Assembly (NCBI GenBank): GCA_002345545.1
Contig: DDVW01000053.1
Coordinates: 196,545-232,375, forward strand
Source: Stenotrophomonas sp. UBA2302
Lineage (GTDB): Bacteria > Pseudomonadota > Gammaproteobacteria > Xanthomonadales > Xanthomonadaceae
DNA: 35,831 nucleotides
Reading direction: 5' to 3'
The position numbers were made by a program, and so were the translations under genes. Positions 20,999 to 29,082 of this stretch are shown here, piece by piece. The notes under the pieces are model-generated. The model saw only the letters and a list, made by a program, of their open reading frames with translations. It was not told the origin of the DNA and searched no databases. Position 1 is the first letter of the stretch. The number at the start of each line of letters is the position of its first letter.

Positions 20999-23900
20999 TC
21001 AGCGCCGGGCCCGCTCGTTGCGGCGGAGCTCGGCGGGAATCGCGATTTCGACATTGGCCGGCAGCGCCATGATCCGCAGCTCAGTGCCCGACCACGGTAC
21101 CGGCTCGCCGTTGATGCTGGCCTCGCCCGGCGTACCTTCATACGGCCAGGGCAGCACCAGCCCGCCTTCCGGCAGCAGCAGTCCTTCGGCCACCCGCAGG
21201 CTCAGCTTGCGCTCGCTGCGTTGCAGGCTGAAATTGAGCCGGCCATGTGCGGTACGCAGGCCATCGACGGCGATACCCTTGCCCGTCAGCCAGTCCACCG
21301 GCACACCGGCGGCCAGTACGATCGAGGCGTCGTGCTCACGCTCGTAGGCGAACATGTCCAGCGCCGAGCGGACAAAATCCGACGCCACCCACGCGTGCGG
21401 CAGATCGCCGACAAAGAACGGTTCGCGCGGCGTGTGCGACACCACTTCGGCCCACTGGTTCCAGCCCGGCGGTGCGCGGTCCTTGAAGAAGAACGTGCTG
21501 GCCTGCCAGGCCCGCTCGCGCCAGCCCAGGCGCACGAACGCGCCCACGTTGCGCCATTCGTAGGGCGTGTAATCCTTCCATTCGCGCGTGCCGTCGCGGC
21601 GGGCGACGAACTGCTGCCAGTAGCGCTCGAAGGTATTGTCCAGCGCCGGCTGCGGCAACGCGCCCTGCTCGCCGCCCGGCGCCAGCGCGATGGTGGTCGA
21701 GGTCGGGTCGAAATCGCCCAGCTCCACTGAACCGGGCAGGTAGTCGATGCTGTGCGCGGCCATCGTCGCCTGCAATGAGTCGTACAGGTCCTGGCGGAAC
21801 TGGTCACGCGACTGCGCCATCGCCTCGGCTTCGACCTCCTGCCCCAGTGCCGTCGCCATGTCGGCCGCGTCCTTGTAGCCACGCAAGGCCCAGAAATCGT
21901 CCCAGTACGAATGCACCGGTTTGGCCGAATAGCCTTCGTGGCTGATCGAGGCCGGCATCATGCCGTAGAAGCCCGGATTGCGCGCACGGTTTTCATCACT
22001 GCGCTCACTCAGGCGCAGGTCTTCCATATAACCCCAGGCGGCCAGCACATGTGGCCACATGCGCGCCAGGAACGTGTCATCGCCGGTATAGCGCCAATAC
22101 GAGGCGATGGCATGGATCAGCTCACCATGACTGTCGTTTTCCGGCACCGGATCACTGCCGCGCGCATCCACGCAGCACGGCACCATGCCGCTGTCGAACT
22201 GGTAGGGCGCATACCAGTCCACATAGCTGCGCACCGCGTCACTGCGGCCCATGCGCAGCAGACCTTCGGCAATCATCGCGCCGTCGCGGATCCAGCTGCG
22301 TGCATAGGAGCGGGTTCCCGGTTGCAGGCTCGGGCCGACGCGGGAGATCAGCATGTGCGCCAGCGCCGTGCGCAGGCTGTCGGCCAGCGGCTGGCCGGCC
22401 TCGGGCAGTCGCAGCCGCAGCGGGTCGAGCTTGTCGCGCCACATCGCGGCCACCTGCTGCTGCGCCTTGTCCGCATCGAAGCCGTCCGGCATCTGCCAGT
22501 TGCCGGTCTGCGGCAGCACCAGCGCCACCTCGCGGCTCTGCCCCGGTTCCAGCTTCCACGTGTAAAGCATCGCGCCCGATGCCAGCCCGGTGCTGTCGCG
22601 CACTTCGCGGGTTGGCGGCAGGCGCTTGCCGGCCAGATGGGTGACTGCCAGCTTGCTGTCGAAGGTACTGGCGAACCCGGCATCGGGCGTGGCAGTGGCG
22701 AACACCCGCGGCGTGCCGTTGACACTGACCTTGCCGTCCTCGATCGCCAGCCGCTCGATCCGGCTGACACCGCCGACGGTGTTGAGGAACTGGCTGGGCG
22801 GATTGACCTGGAACGGACGCACCGCCAGCGCCAGCGTGTATTCGTGCGCAACCTTGTCCGGATTGTGCAGCCGGTAGCGCGCCACCAGTTGCGCCTGCTC
22901 GGGCCGGCCCTGCACGAAACCGGTCACCTGCAGGTCGAACTGCTCATGCCGCCACTGCACCGAGGGAACCGGCAGATAGCCGTCCAGCAACTGCTGGCTG
23001 GCCTGGACATCGGCCCAGCCGTGCGCCTTGCCATCGAGCACCACGAACGGCTCCACGCTGAAGCCGGACTTCACCGCCTCCAGCGCACCGTCCTCGCCCA
23101 TCAGCGCCTGCTCACGGCCGCCATCCAGGCCGAGCAGCGTCCAATACGGCTGTTCGCCACTGAAGCCGCGCGGCAGCGTCCCCCGTGGCAGATCCTTGGC
23201 CAGCGAACGGATGAAATCATTGGGTGTGGCGGCGAAATCCAGCGGCTTGAGGCTGATGTCACGGATGCCATAGCGCCAGTTCGGCCCCTCCACCAGATCG
23301 AAACGCAGGTAGCGCGCCTCGGTTTCCGGCAGCGCCAGCCAATCGCGTCCACCACCCCCGGCCACCACCTCGCGGATCTTGTGCCAGTCACGCCCATCTT
23401 TGGATGCCTGCACCACATAGCGGGAGGCCTCCAGTCCCGGCACCCACTGGATCATCGCGCCGCCGAATTCGCGCACCTTGCCCAGGTCCAGGCTGATGGT
23501 CTGCTGCTTGACCCCGCCACTGACCCACACCGTGTCCGGCTTGCCATCGGCAATACGCTGCTGCAGCGCGGTGGAGGTGTCGGCGATCACGGTGGCGGTC
23601 AACGCGGAAGTGTCCTCCTTCGGCAGGGCCTGCAGCGTCAACCGGTCAAAACACACCGAGCCCTTGCCGCCCACGCGGTTGTAAATGGTGAACTCCACCG
23701 CCGCACTGCGCCGCAGGGTGCTGTCCTGGCCCGGCCCCCACGCCTTTTCGATATGGCGCTTGCGGTAGCTCACCTGCGTCCAGTCTTTGGGGAAGTCATA
23801 GCCGGGACGGTTGACCCACCACACGTTGTCGCCACTGGCATCGACCAGCTTGAACTGCAGGTCGTTGGCCGGTGACTGGCCGCGCACGCCGAATGACAGC

Positions 23901-24166
23901 TGGTAGTTCTCCGGCCACTCCACCTGCAGCGCACGGCGGATACCCACGTAACCGGAAACATCGTGGAAATCGTAATCCAGGCACAGCGCGCGACCGCCGT
24001 TGGCCGCTACCGGACGCAAGGCACCACTGACCTGCGGGGAAGTCACCAGCTGCCACGCATTGATGTTGTCGAATTTCGCCAGCACCCGCGCCGCTCCCTG
24101 CGCGGCCAGTCCGCCACTGGCCAGCGCGGCGGTGAAAAACAGCAGCAGGGTAGGAACGGTTTTCAT
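20999..24166 (-). CDS. Secreted multidomain protein: two beta-sandwich modules plus (alpha/alpha)6 glycosidase-like domain
   Basis: This 1055-residue protein has a signal peptide (M-K-T-V-P-T-L-L-L-F-F-T-A-A-L-A-S-G, to about 23). A CBM11-like beta-sandwich (about 25-185) and an F5/8 type C (discoidin) module (about 190-310; W-V-S-G-G, R-Y-L-R-F-D) come first. A larger beta-rich domain (about 315-600) precedes a helical domain (about 615-990). There S-W-I-R-D-G-A-M-I-A (near 622), F-D-S-G-M-V-P and P-E-N-D-S-H-G-E-L-I (near 675-684) resemble catalytic segments of six-hairpin glycosidases. The architecture recalls GH15/GH65/GH94 clans but I recognise no named family. Last gene of the locus, 175 bases after MalG; predicted periplasmic. 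Confidence 0.75.
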   Translation of the reverse strand: MKTVPTLLLFFTAALASGGLAAQGAARVLAKFDNINAWQLVTSPQVSGALRPVAANGGRALCLDYDFHDVSGYVGIRRALQVEWPENYQLSFGVRGQSPANDLQFKLVDASGDNVWWVNRPGYDFPKDWTQVSYRKRHIEKAWGPGQDSTLRRSAAVEFTIYNRVGGKGSVCFDRLTLQALPKEDTSALTATVIADTSTALQQRIADGKPDTVWVSGGVKQQTISLDLGKVREFGGAMIQWVPGLEASRYVVQASKDGRDWHKIREVVAGGGGRDWLALPETEARYLRFDLVEGPNWRYGIRDISLKPLDFAATPNDFIRSLAKDLPRGTLPRGFSGEQPYWTLLGLDGGREQALMGEDGALEAVKSGFSVEPFVVLDGKAHGWADVQASQQLLDGYLPVPSVQWRHEQFDLQVTGFVQGRPEQAQLVARYRLHNPDKVAHEYTLALAVRPFQVNPPSQFLNTVGGVSRIERLAIEDGKVSVNGTPRVFATATPDAGFASTFDSKLAVTHLAGKRLPPTREVRDSTGLASGAMLYTWKLEPGQSREVALVLPQTGNWQMPDGFDADKAQQQVAAMWRDKLDPLRLRLPEAGQPLADSLRTALAHMLISRVGPSLQPGTRSYARSWIRDGAMIAEGLLRMGRSDAVRSYVDWYAPYQFDSGMVPCCVDARGSDPVPENDSHGELIHAIASYWRYTGDDTFLARMWPHVLAAWGYMEDLRLSERSDENRARNPGFYGMMPASISHEGYSAKPVHSYWDDFWALRGYKDAADMATALGQEVEAEAMAQSRDQFRQDLYDSLQATMAAHSIDYLPGSVELGDFDPTSTTIALAPGGEQGALPQPALDNTFERYWQQFVARRDGTREWKDYTPYEWRNVGAFVRLGWRERAWQASTFFFKDRAPPGWNQWAEVVSHTPREPFFVGDLPHAWVASDFVRSALDMFAYEREHDASIVLAAGVPVDWLTGKGIAVDGLRTAHGRLNFSLQRSERKLSLRVAEGLLLPEGGLVLPWPYEGTPGEASINGEPVPWSGTELRIMALPANVEIAIPAELRRNERARR

Positions 24167-24341
24167 CGAAAAGTATCTCGACGCGAGGCGATCACCAGCC
24201 CCGGATTCTGGCAGAAGCGGGACCTGCTGCCGACCGCTGCCGGATACTTCCATGCTGTTCCCGCTGGGTCGTGGCGAGGCCGGCAATGGAATATCCGCCA
24301 CCACCGCGCAGGCATCGACACACGAGACTCACCTGCCCCCC

Positions 24342-25181
24342 TCACCCTTTGACACTCCCCAGCAACAGCCCCTGCAGGTAGTAACGCTGCAGCAGCAGGA
24401 ACAGCAGCAGCACCGGCACTACCGTCACCACCGCGCCGGCCATCATCATCTCCACGTCCATGATGTGCTCGCGCGACAGCGAGGCCAGCGCCACCGGCAA
24501 GGTGTAGTGCTCCTGGTCGGTCAGCACGATCAGCGGCCACATGAAGTCGTTCCATGCGCCCATGAAGGTGAAGATGGCCAGTGTCACCAGCACCGGCTTG
24601 AGCATCGGCAGCACAATCTGGAAGAAGATCCGCGCCTCGCCGGCACCATCGATGCGGGCCGCCTCCAGCAGCTCGTCCGGAATCGAGCGCGCGTACTGGC
24701 GCACCAGGAAGATGCCGAACACGCTGGCCAGTGCCGGCACCACCACGCCGCCAAACGTATTGACCAGTCCCATCTGCTTCATCAGCAGGAACAGCGGCAG
24801 CATCGCCACCTGCGCCGGCACCACCAGTGCCGCCAGCAACAGCTGGAATATCCGGTCGCGCCCGGCGAAGCGCAGCTTGGCGAAGGCATAGCCGGCCAGC
24901 GTATTGAGCAGCAGCGAGCCGGCAGTGATGCCCATCGACACCAGCAGGCTGTTGAGGAAGTTGCGGCCCATGCCGGTACGCGCAAACAGGGCGCGGTAGT
25001 TGTCCAGCGTGGTCTGCGACGGCAGCAACGGCGGCGGGAACTGCGAAGCCTGCCCGCCGGGCATGAACGATACCGACAGCATCCATGCCAGCGGCGCCAG
25101 GCTGATGATCGCCAGCAACGCCAATGCGCCATTGATCCACAGCGCATGCCCGCGCGACTGCCCGATCTCGCGCCCGCTCAT
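24342..25181 (-). CDS. Carbohydrate ABC transporter permease, MalG type
   Basis: This 279-residue inner-membrane protein has six predicted helices. The cytoplasmic EAA loop reads E-A-A-R-I-D-G-A-G-E-A-R-I-F-F-Q-I-V-L-P (about 190-209), the docking site for an ATPase subunit. F-M-G-A-W-N-D-F-M-W-P-L near residue 225 is typical of MalG/UgpE proteins. The start was set at ATG 25181, which overlaps the stop of the MalF-type gene (ATGA). It is CUT1-type, which handles di- and oligosaccharides. No ATPase gene is present in the window. Confidence 0.92.
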   Translation of the reverse strand: MSGREIGQSRGHALWINGALALLAIISLAPLAWMLSVSFMPGGQASQFPPPLLPSQTTLDNYRALFARTGMGRNFLNSLLVSMGITAGSLLLNTLAGYAFAKLRFAGRDRIFQLLLAALVVPAQVAMLPLFLLMKQMGLVNTFGGVVVPALASVFGIFLVRQYARSIPDELLEAARIDGAGEARIFFQIVLPMLKPVLVTLAIFTFMGAWNDFMWPLIVLTDQEHYTLPVALASLSREHIMDVEMMMAGAVVTVVPVLLLFLLLQRYYLQGLLLGSVKG

Positions 25182-26059
25182 ACCAGCTCCCGGCGCTTGC
25201 CAAAGCGCAGCATCAGCGTGGTCACCGCCAGGATGATCAGAAACAGCAGGAACGCCACCGCCGAGGCACGCCCCAGGTTCCACCACTTGAAGCCTTCCTC
25301 GAACATGAAATACAGCACGCTGACCGTGCTCTGCAGCGGATCGCCACGGGTCATCACATAGGGCTCGGCGAACAACTGGAAGTAGCCGGAAACGGTGATC
25401 ACGCCGACCACCAGCAGCACCGGCCCCAGCATCGGCAAGGTGATGTGCAGCAGCTGCTGCCAGCGCGAGGCGCCGTCAATGCGTGCAGCCTCGTACAGAT
25501 CCTTCGGAATCGCCTGCAGGCCGGCCAGGAAGATCACCATGTTGTAGCCGAAGTTTTTCCACACCGCGAACAGGATGATGGTCGGCATCGCCCAGTGCGG
25601 ATCGCCCAGCCAGTCCACCGGGTTGATGCCCAGATGGCCCAGCCCCCAGTTCACCAGCCCGTAGCGGGTATGGAACAGGTAACGCCAGATCACCGCCACC
25701 GCCACCAGCGTGGTCACCACCGGCGCGAACAGCGCGGTGCGGAACAGCGCCTTGAAGCGGGCGGCCGGCGCGTTGAGCAGCAGCGCGGCGCCCAGTGACA
25801 GGGCAATCGACAGCGGCACGCCCAGCACCACGAAATACGCGGTATTGCCCAACGCCTTCCAGAACATCGGTGTCTGTAGCAGGTCGATATAGTTGTCCAG
25901 CCCGGCGAAACGCAGGTTGCGCGTATCGGCCAGCGCATACAGGTCGAAGTCGGTCAGGCTCAGCGCCAGCGCCGACAGCACCGGCAGGCCGAAGAACACG
26001 CCGATCACGATCAGCGCCGGGGCAGCGAAGATCCAGCCGGCCAGTGAACGCTGCTTCAT
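25178..26059 (-). CDS. Carbohydrate ABC transporter permease, MalF type
   Basis: This 293-residue permease has six predicted helices. It begins M-K-Q-R-S-L-A-G-W-I-F-A-A-P-A and carries the EAA loop E-A-A-R-I-D-G-A-S-R-W-Q-Q-L-L-H-I-T-L-P (about 197-216). It lacks the long periplasmic loop of enteric MalF, as usual for UgpA/LacF-like members. It overlaps the binding-protein gene upstream and the MalG gene downstream by ATGA junctions, so the three transporter genes are tightly coupled. Confidence 0.92.
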   Translation of the reverse strand: MKQRSLAGWIFAAPALIVIGVFFGLPVLSALALSLTDFDLYALADTRNLRFAGLDNYIDLLQTPMFWKALGNTAYFVVLGVPLSIALSLGAALLLNAPAARFKALFRTALFAPVVTTLVAVAVIWRYLFHTRYGLVNWGLGHLGINPVDWLGDPHWAMPTIILFAVWKNFGYNMVIFLAGLQAIPKDLYEAARIDGASRWQQLLHITLPMLGPVLLVVGVITVSGYFQLFAEPYVMTRGDPLQSTVSVLYFMFEEGFKWWNLGRASAVAFLLFLIILAVTTLMLRFGKRRELV

Positions 26060-27342
26060 CGCCCTGCCCCGCTATCGGCGGCATCGGCCTGCTGCTCGAC
26101 GATCCAGCGCCGCTTGGCCAGGATCTCATCGACCTGCCGGTCCAGCTGTTCCACCGCGCGCTCCTGCGGCAGGCCGCCACGCACCACCTGCTCGGTGACG
26201 ATGCGCATCTGCTGGGCGATACGTTCCCACTCCAGCACCTTGGGGGTCGGCTTGACCCGTTCCAGCTGGTCGGCGAACGCGGCGGTGAGCGGATCGCCGG
26301 TCAATTCCGGTGACTGCCAAGCGCTGCGTCGCGGCGGCAGGTCACCAATGAGCGTGTAGAAACGCTGCTGGATCGCCGGCCGCGACAGGAATTCGATCAA
26401 CTTCCACGCCGCGTCCTTCTGCTGCGAGGAGCGGAACACCACCAGGCTGGTACCGCCGGCGATACCGGCGCCCGGGCCATCGGGACCGGGCAACGGCGCG
26501 GTGCCCCACTGGCCCTCCAGCGCAGCGGGCTGGCGCTGGCGGAACTCGCGGATGTTCCATGGCCCGGACAGGTAGAACGCGGTGAAACCACGGAAGAACT
26601 CGTCCCAGACGTTGGAGATCTGCGTCTCGGACATCTTCGGCGCCCAGCCCTGCTGGAACAGGTTGTCGTAGAAGGCCAGCGTGCGGCGGAACCCGGGGCT
26701 GCGGAAATTGCCGCGGGTGTCATTCTCACGCAGCAGCGGATCATCCTGCTGCAGGGCGAGCGACAGTTGCGGCTCGAACTCGTTGAGCGGCATCAGCACC
26801 GGATAGCCGCGATCACTCATCTGCTTCTTCAGCGCGACGTTGACCTGCTCCCACTCGGCCCAGCTGCGCGGCGGATGCTCATAGCCGGCCTGGCGCAGCA
26901 GGTCCTTGCGATAGAACAGCAGCCGCGTATCCACGTACCAGGGCACACCGACCAGTTGCCCGTCCACCACGTTGGTATCCCAGATGCCGGGGAAATAATC
27001 CGCCGGCTGCACTTCCGTGGAGCCATCCACATACGGCTGCAGCGGCGTGAGCGCCTGCAGCGTGGCGAACTCGGCCATCCAGGTGTTGCCCAGCTGGCAC
27101 ACATCCGGCAGGCCATCGGCGGCATAGGCGGTGAGCAGCTTCTCGTGCGCGGCGGTCCACGGGATGTTCTGCACCTCGACGCGGAGGCCGGGATTTTCCG
27201 CCTCGAACTCGCGGATCAGCTCGCCCACCACTTCGGCTTCGCGGCCCATCGCCCAGAAGCGCAACGTGGTGTCCGGCGCCGGGCGCGCGCAGCCGGCCAC
27301 CAGCAGCAACAGCACACAGGCCAGCCAGCGCGTCATCGCCAT
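26056..27342 (-). CDS. ABC sugar-binding lipoprotein
   Basis: This 428-residue family 1 extracellular solute-binding protein is of the MalE/UgpB class. A lipoprotein signal ends L-V-A-G-C with Cys18 as the lipid site; the residues after it are Ala and Arg. Characteristic segments include F-W-A-M-G-R-E-A near 30, the Asn/Asp-rich D-V-C-Q-L-G-N-T-W-M block near 80, and G-T-S-L-V-V-F-R-S-S-Q-Q-K-D-A-A-W near 320. It starts 2 bases after the glucanase stop. Two in-frame ATGs (27342, 27336) are equally plausible starts. The ligand is presumed to be an oligosaccharide released by the upstream enzyme. Confidence 0.9.
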   Translation of the reverse strand: MAMTRWLACVLLLLVAGCARPAPDTTLRFWAMGREAEVVGELIREFEAENPGLRVEVQNIPWTAAHEKLLTAYAADGLPDVCQLGNTWMAEFATLQALTPLQPYVDGSTEVQPADYFPGIWDTNVVDGQLVGVPWYVDTRLLFYRKDLLRQAGYEHPPRSWAEWEQVNVALKKQMSDRGYPVLMPLNEFEPQLSLALQQDDPLLRENDTRGNFRSPGFRRTLAFYDNLFQQGWAPKMSETQISNVWDEFFRGFTAFYLSGPWNIREFRQRQPAALEGQWGTAPLPGPDGPGAGIAGGTSLVVFRSSQQKDAAWKLIEFLSRPAIQQRFYTLIGDLPPRRSAWQSPELTGDPLTAAFADQLERVKPTPKVLEWERIAQQMRIVTEQVVRGGLPQERAVEQLDRQVDEILAKRRWIVEQQADAADSGAGR

Positions 27343-27344
27343 AC

Positions 27345-28970
27345 TCAGGGCTGCTGCGGTCGCGACGCCGGCGGCTGCTGGGCCGCGGCCTTCTGTGCTT
27401 CGGCGGCGGCCGCGCGCGATTCGGCAATCCCGACCGCGCGCGCGGACGCGGCCTGTTCGTCCTTCTGCAGCGGCTGCCATTCCTCGCCTTCCGGCGCCAG
27501 CCAGCCACCACTGAAACCGGCGCGCTCCAGTCCTTTGCGGATGTAGGGGTTCTTCTTCATCACATTCCAGACGAACTCGTCGCGATAGTTGGCGATGCCC
27601 GCCAGGATCGGCCCCTGGTCGATGGCGATGTAATCGCTGGCCACCCAGCCGCGCTCGGGAATCAGACGCCCGGTCTTGAGCGGGATGTCGTAGTTGAAGC
27701 TGGGATTGAACGAGTCCAGAAAGCCGTAGCTGGAGTACAGGTAGTCACCGTAGCGCTGGTGCATCGCCACCGTTGCCGGGATCACCACTTCCGGCGCGAA
27801 CGGCAACGAGGAGATCGCCGCCGACGGCACGATGGTGCCATCGTCGAAATTCTCGCGCAGGCCGGCACCGCGCGCCGAGTAATGACGGAACTGGCGCTGC
27901 TCGCCCTTGTACTCCTGGGTGGTGTTCTGCGGGCCGTCGCCGGCGGTCAGCCCCCACACGTCCTCACCGTAATCCTTCCACTGCATGGGATTGGCGATGG
28001 CGTACTCGCGCTGGGCCAGTGTCGCCCGGCGGCTGTTGAGGAAGTAATCGATGCCGCGCTCGCGCATGTAGGCATCCTGGATATCGCGGAAGTCGATCCA
28101 GACATGGCTGTACTGATGCCCGAACAGCGGCCCGAATGACAGATATTCCTGGCCTTGGAACACGCCCCAGTCGTTGTCGTAGGTGCGCGCCCACACCGTC
28201 CACGCATCCGGCTCGACCGGGTGCGTCGGCGAACCGAGCGCCAGCACGTACAGCATCATCGCCTCGTTGTAGCCCATCCAGTCATGTTCGATGAAGCCGC
28301 TTTCCGGGAACCAGCCCATCGACACCAGCGGCGTGTTGCGCTGCAGCCACCGCCAGTCCACCCGCCGGTAGATCGTATCGGCAGCCTGGCGGATCTCCTT
28401 CTCGCGGGCGTCGTCGCCGTCGTAATAGGACTGCGCGAACAGCACGCCCATCAGCAGCAGCGCGGTATCGACGCTGGAAAGCTCCACCCAGCTGTCGTAG
28501 CGGCGGCCTTCCTGCATGTCCAGGAAGTGGTAGTAGAAGCCCTTGTAGCCGCCCTTGCCGGTACGCTGCGGGCCCGACGGCAGGTCGCGGAAGAACTTCA
28601 GCGTCAGCAGCGTGCGGTCCACCGCCTGGTTGCGACTGATCCAGCCGTTCTCGATGCCGATCGGATAGGCGGTCAGCGCGAAGCCAACCGAGGCGATGGA
28701 GGCGAACGGCCGTGACGGGTAGCGGTCCGGAGTCAGCCCGGTCTGCTCGCTGGTGGTATCCCAGAAATACTGGAAGGTGCGGCGCTCGATATCGTCGAAC
28801 AGCGGCGGCAGCTCCGGCTTCATCGGCCGCGGCGGCAGGTCGGCCTCGATCAGGATCACCTGCGGCAATACCTTGGGCATCGGCGGCTCCGGCGCCTTGC
28901 CGCAGCCGGCCAACAGCACCAGTCCGAAAACGGCGACAACGCTGGACAGCAACGGGGCGATGCGCGGCAT
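27345..28970 (-). CDS. GH144-like endo-beta-1,2-glucanase lipoprotein (glycoamylase-like domain)
   Basis: This 541-residue lipoprotein has a signal ending L-L-A-G-C (Cys23). An (alpha/alpha)6 domain runs from about residue 60 to 500, opening D-D-I-E-R-R-T-F-Q-Y-F-W-D-T and containing G-F-I-E-H-D-W-M-G-Y-N-E-A-M-M, then F-G-H-Q-Y-S-H-V-W-I-D-F and W-G-L-T-A-G-D-G-P. These are hallmarks of the glycoamylase-like family (PF10091), which includes GH144 endo-beta-1,2-glucanases. The C-terminus is Ala/Gln/Pro-rich. Older annotations would call it glucoamylase. It sits between the TonB receptor and the ABC genes, as expected of a periplasmic or surface endo-enzyme. GH144 membership is likely but unproven. 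Confidence 0.8.
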   Translation of the reverse strand: MPRIAPLLSSVVAVFGLVLLAGCGKAPEPPMPKVLPQVILIEADLPPRPMKPELPPLFDDIERRTFQYFWDTTSEQTGLTPDRYPSRPFASIASVGFALTAYPIGIENGWISRNQAVDRTLLTLKFFRDLPSGPQRTGKGGYKGFYYHFLDMQEGRRYDSWVELSSVDTALLLMGVLFAQSYYDGDDAREKEIRQAADTIYRRVDWRWLQRNTPLVSMGWFPESGFIEHDWMGYNEAMMLYVLALGSPTHPVEPDAWTVWARTYDNDWGVFQGQEYLSFGPLFGHQYSHVWIDFRDIQDAYMRERGIDYFLNSRRATLAQREYAIANPMQWKDYGEDVWGLTAGDGPQNTTQEYKGEQRQFRHYSARGAGLRENFDDGTIVPSAAISSLPFAPEVVIPATVAMHQRYGDYLYSSYGFLDSFNPSFNYDIPLKTGRLIPERGWVASDYIAIDQGPILAGIANYRDEFVWNVMKKNPYIRKGLERAGFSGGWLAPEGEEWQPLQKDEQAASARAVGIAESRAAAAEAQKAAAQQPPASRPQQP

Positions 28971-29046
28971 GCTCAAGACGGTATCCAGATGTAAGGGAAA
29001 CAGGCTGCCACGATCCCGCGGCGGCGCCACCGGCACATGTGCGAAA

Positions 29047-29077
29047 GGTCCCGGCCGCGATGACCGCTGCCGGGACC
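29047..29077 (-). terminator. Stem-loop after the TonB receptor gene
   Basis: Read on the minus strand, GGTCCCGGC and GCCGGGACC form a perfect 9-base-pair stem with a 13-base loop, followed by TTT. It stands 5 bases past the receptor stop in the 112-base gap before the glucanase start, and could reduce read-through so that the receptor is made in excess of the downstream proteins. Confidence 0.5.
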
Positions 29078-29082
29078 GCTGC

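Noticed and set aside
21911..23875. A 654-codon open frame on the plus strand
   Set aside because: Antisense to the 1055-residue secreted protein, with no recognisable motifs.
27345..28970. Glucoamylase (starch-degrading) identity for the lipoprotein enzyme
   Set aside because: The glycoamylase-like domain is of the PF10091/GH144 type rather than GH15, so the historic name would mislead.
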